Source: Siphonodentalium dalli (lineage: Eukaryota; Mollusca; Scaphopoda; Gadilida; Siphonodentaliidae). Taken from it: a stretch of DNA of 64,000 nucleotides. Positions 57,274 to 64,000 of the stretch are shown piece by piece. Position 1 is the stretch's first letter, and each line of letters begins with the position of its first letter. The position numbers were made by a program, and so were the translations under genes. The stretch is taken from positions 219,386,373 through 219,450,372 of the forward strand of contig CP136061.1 of NCBI GenBank assembly GCA_032622095.1, given 5' to 3'. The notes below the pieces were generated by a model. The model saw only the letters and a list, made by a program, of their open reading frames with translations. It was not told the origin of the DNA and made no database searches.

Positions 57274-57633
57274 CATTGAATACGGGGGCGTGTCTACCGT
57301 AACGCTATCGGGAAATCGGAGGAGATATTAGGTGTATGTAAATATAGTATTTTAATAATATTTTAAGTCATAGATTGTTTCATATTATGTCATAAAACCG
57401 TATATCAGCACACAATGAACAAAAAATAATCGGTGACCTGAAAATTAAATGGGCCTTTAAGAATGTTTAGGTGGTCGAATGACAGATCAGAGACTTGAAT
57501 GTGTTGTACGATAGGGGGTGGGCTGCTCACAGCTATTGAATCCAAAATGACTTATACGACCACGGATACCAGTGTTAGAAGGATGTTTGTCAGGAAGTTT
57601 GAAGTCTACCAAACATCCAATATAGTGGACAAA

Positions 57634-58084
57634 TGTGACCCGCCATATCAAATCCAGTCGGAAGTCGGGATTTTTTTTTACCCTGTGCCAATGCATTCTC
57701 TTATATATGCGAGTCGACCATAGGTCGCCTCGCATATATAAGAGAATGCATTGGCCTAACAATTTTAATATTTTTTCTTGTATTCTTTAACAATTTTATA
57801 ATTTCACCCATACAGAGCCCCAGACAAACATGAGCAGACGACACTCTTCTATACGCTTCTATATATGTGTGGGGCTCCCTGCAGGGTAATGGATGTTGTT
57901 TTTATTTTATGTCCTAAAAATTGTCAGAAACATTTATTTAACAAAAATGATAAAAAATTGTTAGGCCAATGCATTCTCGTATATATGCGAGGTGACCTAT
58001 GGTCGACTCGCATATATAACAGAATGCATTGGCACAGGGTAAAAAAATCCCGACTTCCGACTGGATTTGATACGGCGGGTCACA
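57634..58084 (-). mobile_element. TGTGACCC MITE (family H), copy 2
   Basis: Same 50 bp terminal repeats and paired hairpin cassettes as 55868-56330, but the centre runs the other way (CAGAGCCCCAGACAAACATG first). It is 451 bp. Flanking bases are ACAAA and AAAAT, so no clean duplication is visible. Confidence 0.78.
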
Positions 58085-58169
58085 AAAATGGGTGTAGAAC
58101 TCGCAGCCAATCGAGATTCTCAAGGCAAAATCAGCACAATAGCAGAATTCGAAATTCATTCTGTCCAAT

Positions 58170-58740
58170 GACAATACTAGATTGGAATAAACTTGAGAAG
58201 GACAGATTTTGGGATTCGTCTGCGCATTTCTACCAGACTTCGGGTGTTCTTCCGGATGATAACTTTAGTTAATGCTAACTGAAATGAATTAAATTTGGTA
58301 TGCTGATCTACACCCACAAAATTAGGGTCAAGTTCGATTTTGGGTTTCGTCCGCACATTGTGTACCAGAGTGACGGACCTTTATCGACTTTGAAATATGG
58401 GTTTTCCTGGTTTCTGAGAGATAACTCTATTTAGTGTCGACTGAATAGAATGACATTTGGTATTCATGTTTACAACCATAACATATAGAGGTCCGCCCAT
58501 TAATATCTGAGTTATGGGGCTTTTTAGACTTTGAAATGTTGGTGTTCTTGATTATTTTCGGATGATAAATCGAGTTAATGTTGTCTGAATGGATTGAAAT
58601 TTGATATTCAGTTTTGAAACCATACAGTACAGGTCAAGTTCGATTTGCGCTTCCGTCCGCCCATTTTACCATAGTTAAGGACAATGTTTGATTGAACTTC
58701 GGGTTTTCTTGGTTTTCTGTTAATGACTGCAGTTAGGGTT
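58170..58740 (+). repeat. Modular repeat, about four units of 140-165 bp
   Basis: GGATGATAACTTTAGTTAAT (about 58254), GAGAGATAACTCTATTTAG (about 58417), GGATGATAAATCGAGTTAAT (about 58559) and TTAATGACTGCAGTTAGG (about 58720) head successive units. Each unit contains AATTTGGTATG-like and TCAAGTTCGATTT-like blocks. It is the plus-strand version of the family at 35870-36245. Confidence 0.7.
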
Positions 58741-60775
58741 TGTTGATCATCACCATCACGTGGCTCAACGGACAGCTGTGCTTGAATCGGGGGGATTTGT
58801 CACCACTCTTATGGGACCTTTTTGACTCGACTCAGGTATCACATGAAAGAGAAATCCGGTGTTAGGCGGATTAAGTGATTACATATTAGTATCACCAAAA
58901 TCATAACGCTTATTGTGGAAACATTCCGAAACAAGAATCTATCAAAGTTTTTGAGTATCGACGACACAGTCTGGCAAAGCATTCCAGTCGTGTAGAAATA
59001 TTTCTCATAATCTTTATGAAATGTTTATTTTTGTAATATCCACTAATGGTGACCTCTAGTTTTGCCTGATACGGTTTTCTGGAATAATGCATTCGTGTCC
59101 ACGTTATAATGACCATTTAAGAATTTGTAAATTTCAATTAGGTCTCATCGAAAAAGTCTATATATACTTAAGAGACAATATATTAAGATTGATCATACGA
59201 TATTTATATTTTAGTTTCTAGTGGTAGTGGTAGGCTACTCTTTCCATAGTTATACATTGACATTTGTGCCGAATTTGAATACTCTAATATATAGGGCGTA
59301 CCAGGCTGACATACAATTGCCTGAATATATAAGTAACCAAGTGTTATGTGAGATTGTTCTGTAAATTATTCGAATGATGTTTGTTTGCTTTGTTACATAT
59401 TTGATTTATATGTTCGTCGAATTTGACGTTATCACAGTGCACAGAGGTCCATTCTGGTTGACTGATCAAAATGTGTGGCTCCTGCTGTGTATATCAACCA
59501 TGCATTATGATAATTGGATTTATCTGGTTACCACGTCAGAAATAAATGGAACACTCTATATTGTTTCATACCGAAGTAAATTCTGGACCCGATTGTTCTA
59601 AATTCGATGACCTTAATGTCCACATAAGAGTATATATAGCGCATTTATTTTGCTTCCTTACTGATGGAATGTAACAAAAACGAGCATAATTTCACCGGCA
59701 CTGCCCTAACTTGACAAAAAAAAGGCTGATCAATTCCAATGACATCAGTGAGTCGTTTCAGAGCATAGCAACTTAGCAAGTCAGTATATTATTGTTTTGT
59801 GTACTATTATTGACTTATTTTTATCACCCAAACGAGACAAACGAGAGAAAGTACTGTGTAAAATTTGAGGCCGAAAGATTAGGAGTCACTTTAAGATGGT
59901 TAATTTCTGTTGACTGAATTCAAAATATGTTAAGAATGGCGGTTTGTGTGACATTATATGAAGAGGTTTCCATCTTGAAGTGATTAATACATATCTGAGG
60001 CAGCTTGGAATCCACCATCGAATGTTCCGGTTGAAACTAGCTCAAACCCGATACATTCCTTCTGCTGTTTTCGCCCAGTGCGCGCATTAGTTCCGAGCAC
60101 ATACGGACTATACAAAATTGTAACTCTTCGAACTATTCGCGCAAGCGATTCAGCACGCCCCGGTTCAAATGAGTTCGAAAATTGTTAATGAATTGCTAGC
60201 TTTTCATTGATTGGAGATGGCCCTATAAATTTACCCTAACCTAATATCATGTGACGTCATATTGTCTCATTGATAGAAACCATGCTTGTTGTCTGAAGTC
60301 ATCAGCGCATCTTTGCTATGCAAATATGCCGAACTATATAGGCATTGCGAACCACCAGACCTCTTTGTAATGATTACGGCCATATATTAGAGTGTCATAT
60401 GGCAATTCACGTTTGTGACAGGCGTCATTGGACATTAAATTAAGTTCACTGTTCGCATATATAGAGAAACGTCTTGGGAAGATGATGTGGGTGAAGGCAA
60501 CCTTGTTTTTAGCGACAACCGTGTACGCAATCAGTTAAGGTGAGGAAATGCTTGATGCAATATACGACGCCTGTTCATTGCACTGAAACATACGCATATA
60601 TTGTTCCAGCTCAACATACATGTAGCAATGTTTTATAACGTTTAATTGTGGGAAGAACTTGGACACATTTGACAGAATGATGCTGATTTATGTTTCACAT
60701 CTACTAAATACGAACGGGACACAAATCGCGATGAGAGAAATTTAACCGGTAAGCATATGAGAACTGAACATTGTT
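58741..60775. other. No feature recognised
   Basis: Unassigned DNA. Short frames have no motif or good splice context. GTGACGTCA occurs at about 60250. Confidence 0.35.
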
Positions 60776-61000
60776 CATCTATGATTTTATAGAATAAGTG
60801 ATATGCCTTTCTCTCGATTGGACTTTTGAGATGCCCACTAATAAATATTTTGGCCCAGCAAGCATAACATTTTTTCTAAACGTTAAGTGCAATTGCAATT
60901 TTGCGACACCTCCTTTTCTAATACGTGCCAGTTCTTCGACGTTAAATAAACCGTTGTATGTGGCTCCTTCTTGAAGGATATTTGTTTCTTTGTGTTTCCT
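60776..61000 (-). CDS. Possible last exon with a netrin/C345C (NTR)-like end
   Basis: A minus-strand frame follows an ATCAG acceptor-like site near 61000 and ends at a stop at about 60779. It contains TYNGLFNVEELARIRKGG then VAKLQLHLTFRKNVMLAGPK and YLLVGIS. The arrangement R(K/R)G, a beta segment, (C)R-x4-L-x5-YLxxG is what I know from NTR/C345C modules of complement C3-type proteins, netrins and PCOLCE. The usual Cys before Arg is Phe (TTT, one base from TGT). The upstream exons are not found and the polypyrimidine tract is weak, so this may be a fragment or pseudogene. A secreted protein would be expected. The match is from memory only. Confidence 0.3.
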
Positions 61001-61755
61001 GATGCAGATATTATGGGTCGACATTAGTATTCGGAGCACGGGGGAAATAAATACGACACAAGTGTCAGTGGTCCACAACAAAGCGCGGAAGGGAGTACAC
61101 GAAGGTCAGATGATAAAACCTTTTTTAGCGCCATTCTTTCCACATGCATGCGACATAGAAGATATTCAAAACATACGTGATGATATATTTCCCCGTTGTC
61201 TTTGATTTGCATTTTGATAACAGGTGTTTACTTTCTAAAGAATGTGAATCACTTCCGCATGATGCGTTCGTTCCAGTTAACAACCCAGGTCATCTAGCAA
61301 ACCATCGATTTATCGAATATAGTTATGTCCGAATGCACCCACATCATTAACGAGAATGCATTTAATGTAGAGTGACATCCGTTTCAACTATCACGATATT
61401 CGCTATCCAATCGTATTTACCATTTCAAAATGTCCACATCTTTGTCTTCCGCAGGTCCGCACACGAGAAGCAATGCTCCATCTTAGAGCCGACCGATAGT
61501 GTGAGTGAAAGTGTGGGTGGTAAACGTCATATATATGAAAGATCATCGAGGGATCAGAAACCAGTCTTTATTGACATACGACATGAGAAATGACTCCAGT
61601 TGCGTGATTTCTGATATCTGCGATGTGTGGTTCATAGAAAAATCAGCGCTGTGGTACTGTAAAAAACATAGTGTTTGGTGAATAGTGAGAGCGTTCCATT
61701 GACTCGTTCTGCACAAAGATCCGCTTAACCCCGGAGCAGCCGGGATAGACTTGTT
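61001..61755. other. Uncertain exon candidates, no gene accepted
   Basis: A frame at 61456-61593 follows a good TCTTCCGCAG acceptor and reads RSAHEKQCSILEPTDSVSES to a stop after IDIRHEK. It could be a terminal exon, but no partner is found. The 61700-61755 stretch would be the 5' UTR of the exon at 61756. Confidence 0.25.
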
Positions 61756-62032
61756 ATGAATCTGCGCTGTTTATTTTTTGTCATGTATTGCACGACGATT
61801 TGTGTGACAATGAGTAACTGTCGGAAAGGAAAGAATAGAGACAAGGAGTGTGCCAAAACCAGGAGGTATATAAGCAAGAGATTGAAACTGTTTAAAAAAA
61901 TCGCACGAACTCTCGAACTAAAGAGGAAATATTATGGAAAACTAGTGACTAAGCCTTACAAATTCGCCCCGTCCAGGGTCGAAGGGCGAATCGACGAAAA
62001 AGTCAGCAAAAACTTTGATATTCCTACAATAG
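61756..62032 (+). CDS. First coding exon of an unidentified secreted basic protein
   Basis: The frame starts at ATG with MNLRCLFFVMYCTTICVTMS, a short basic start and a hydrophobic core that look like a signal peptide with cleavage near residues 19-21. The mature part begins NCRKGKNRDKECAKTRRYIS and is rich in Lys and Arg, with two Cys, a helical-looking stretch to about residue 60, and KPYKFAPSRVEGRIDEKVS. At 62033 a strong donor AG/GTAAGTG follows in phase 1, after 92 codons. Continuing past it gives a stop within a few codons, supporting an exon end. I recognise no family. No further exon is identified up to 64000. The start is the first ATG after several stops. Confidence 0.5.
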
Positions 62033-63265
62033 GTAAGTGTTAATTAAGGATAAGTTGTATTAAAGGGACGTAAGTTGGTAGTTGTGGAAATTACAAAAGT
62101 CTGTCCAACAATGGTCACCACGAAGAACGTGGGACACATAGAGTTTCTGTTCTTATTTCATTATTAATAATTGCCCTATAATGATTTTGCATGCTGGAAC
62201 ATTTGTTATGTAAACATCAACTGTGACAGATTTGCGTTAAATGTCAATCATTCCATTATTTTGAAAAACAAATTCATAAAGATTGATATATTTGAGAATG
62301 ATTGTAAACACTCATCAGTGGTAACCCACTCTCTGTCCCACTCTTTCCTTCTCTTCTGCCTCAACTGATTCATAATAATTATACTTAGTGTTTTTGCTTT
62401 CTTTTCATTTTCATTTCCCCTCAACCTGTTCTCTTTAACTCGGCCTCTTGTCATACGCTCCTTCTACATACTATTCTGCATGCTTTTCTTTTCTGAGGAG
62501 ATAACTTCAGATAAGCGGTGACCCGATTGTTGTTAGATCCTCTTCACCCTCTTCTATTCTAATCTGTCATATAAATCATAATGTTCAATATCTTGTTGCA
62601 TGTATACATATATTAATTGAGGGTAGAAATAAATATTGTTTAAACCAACTGTGACAGGTTTTTTTTCAACAAACATCACCGACGGCCATTGTGATTCATA
62701 TATTTGGTTGAAGATATGTGTATTGCTGAATATTTTTGAGTGCTTCGACCTTTTCTAATGTATACTTTCGTGACTTTATCGCTATGTCAGCCACAGTAAA
62801 CGTAGCGGAAACAATAATGTAACTGTAACAGTTGGTGTTTACATAACGATGGTTTCCACATGCGATATATCTATATTGGAAGATTATTTTTAATGAAAAT
62901 AAGACTATATCTATTTTTCATGTTCTTGATAATGGCGATTTCACAGATTTTCCTGATATTTCGCATCATCGCATGCATCCATTCCGAAGGTTTTTGAGTC
63001 CCTTTAAGTATATGTAATATAACGTATTCATATTAAGCCGCACTTTTGCACACCCCCCCCCCGGTCTGCGACGTTCAACCGTGGATAACTTGTTACGCGA
63101 ATAATGGAGGTGGTTTGATGATGCTATTATATATATATATATATATTCCGTGAGGTGCCTTGTGTCCACAAGCACTGTCAATTAAAGGGAAGGCTTTGTT
63201 TTTAGAAGTTTGAGTTCTGTTTCTCAGAATAATACAAAATGAATTGTAACCGAGTCAAGTCTTAA
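62033..63265. other. Probable intron or intergenic DNA; poly-C and TA runs
   Basis: A C run at about 63052-63061 and (TA)n at 63127-63146. No second exon of the secreted-protein gene was identified. Confidence 0.35.
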
Positions 63266-63770
63266 AGATACGGGCGGCGTTGGCGGTGGGTATGCTGTTA
63301 AAATATTCACCTCCGTCAAAAACCGCCATAAACAGAAGGAATAGTAAGATATAGACATACTTTGTTCTTATGCCAATCAGAAATATAGCATAAACAGTAT
63401 GTTATTGTCAACCCCCCCCTTGTTATGTAAACAAAAGCAAAAAACATTACGTTTCCTGGCTTTTGTTTAGATCCGGATATGGTAAACATAAAGAGCGTTA
63501 TTTGTTACTTTTTTTCCTGATATGGAAATAATAAAGAGCGTTTATATCATTTTGTGTGATTAACCAATGTAATTGCGCTGTGTTATGTAAACAGAAGCAC
63601 AACTTCTGTAACACGAGCAGGCTCTTCTTTACGTGCACCATCGTACGTCTTGACGACAATATACTATTATGTTTGGGATATGAGCGGAACTGTATATATT
63701 TTGGTGTTCCTTCTGTTGATGGCGATTTGAACAAATATAAATATTTCTGAAACGAACGCCGCCCGTGCCT
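63266..63770 (+). mobile_element. Kolobok-like MITE (family G) copy 3
   Basis: TTAA at 63262-63265 and 63771-63774 with termini AGATACGGGCGGCG and CGCCGCCCGTGCCT. The termini have changed relative to copies 1 and 2 at the GGCCTT stretch, in a matched way on both sides. The interior keeps GTTATGTAAACAAA and two ATAAAGAGCGTT motifs. Confidence 0.78.
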
Positions 63771-64000
63771 TTAAATAACAAATTATAGATATATTTACAT
63801 TATGTGTACGTGGTGGCAGTTGTCAGACCAACGTAGCAGGGGGGGGGGGGGCTGAACTTTGTCTTGCAGTTTGGTGAACCACATACCAAGTATCAAGATA
63901 TCCTGTTGAATATTGCTCAAGTTCTCATCCTGACAACCCAAACATTAAAATTTCGAAAAAGTGGCATAACTCCGTCAAAAATCATCGACCATGACCAAAA
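63771..64000. repeat. Modular repeat fragment at the right edge
   Basis: After a G run at about 63840-63852 comes CCACATACCAAGTATCAAG and CAAGTTCTCATCCTGACAAC, then GGCATAACTCCGTCAAAAAT. It is another variant of the modular repeats, cut off by the window end. Confidence 0.55.

Larger units (their letters stand above)
55806..57456. mobile_element. Kolobok-like element with AGG(C/T)CCA termini, carrying a nested MITE
   Basis: TTAA lies at 55802-55805 and 57457-57460. The left end AGGTCCATGCACTTAATTTT and inverted right end AGGCCCATTTAATTTTCAGG agree. The left subterminal part up to GCCATAT, then after the nested insert GAAAGAGGAAGCTCCAAAAC, is the complement of 14190-14265, so it is one family. 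Inside are a nested family H MITE and two hairpins. No transposase is recognised. Confidence 0.6.

Noticed and set aside
55868-58084. Apparent inversion of the central segment between two family H MITEs
   Set aside because: Since the arms are inverted repeats, insertion of the whole element in opposite orientation explains it. No internal flip is needed.
1-64000. tRNA, rRNA or snRNA genes
   Set aside because: No convincing B-box/TPsiC-like GGTTCGAATCC or other conserved RNA-gene core was found by eye. A covariance-model scan would be decisive.

Overview
The window is animal nuclear DNA with one confidently identified gene, the 3' end of CDC37 at the left edge; most of the rest is transposable-element material. 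The exon/intron structure with GT-AG sites, AT-rich intergenic DNA, many foldback elements (MITEs), a DIRS-type tyrosine-recombinase retrotransposon, Helitron-like elements and modular 150-175 bp repeats all fit a marine invertebrate. A lophotrochozoan such as a mollusc is my best guess, but the species cannot be read from the sequence.

Layout. 1-4 kb: two small foldbacks, then the last two coding exons of CDC37 (1380-1448 and 2565-2795), whose intron holds an hAT-like MITE with a perfect 8 bp target duplication. 3-12.4 kb: MITEs of several families (TTAA-flanked piggyBac-like, TA-flanked Tc1/mariner-like, hAT-like) and a 174 bp tandem repeat. 12.5-17 kb: modular repeats, a large foldback with a 187 bp tandem duplication, and a Kolobok-like MITE. 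17.7-23.5 kb: a broken minus-strand gene of an uncharacterised C2H2-finger family, split by a 4.1 kb CACTA-like element (itself carrying a 1.2 kb hAT-like element) and by a TTAA MITE. 24-27 kb: MITEs and a degenerate 21 bp repeat.

27.85-35.1 kb: one decayed DIRS-type retrotransposon (gag-like region, reverse transcriptase, RNase H, tyrosine recombinase). Its RNase H region is expanded into ten tandem units of about 282 bp, and two MITEs sit inside the element at sites that can be reconstructed exactly. 35-43.4 kb: further foldbacks, a 600 bp solitary Helitron-like element, a TTAA element carrying a short protein-like ORF, and three Helitron-like units joined head to tail with the 3' CTAG of one abutting the 5' TC of the next. 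44-55 kb: a TA-flanked element with repeated GGGGCATAATGCGAC motifs, an ATC-rich satellite, an inverted Kolobok-like MITE and a long-arm foldback. 55.8-58.1 kb: a Kolobok-like element interrupted by, and followed by, a MITE with paired hairpins. 60.7-62.1 kb: two possible exons of secreted-type proteins, one minus-strand fragment resembling a netrin/C345C module and one plus-strand first exon with a signal peptide.

The genes do not form a pathway. The window mainly records repeated insertion, nesting and local amplification of mobile elements around and inside a few genes. All family assignments come from reading motifs, target-site duplications and termini by eye; no database search was possible.
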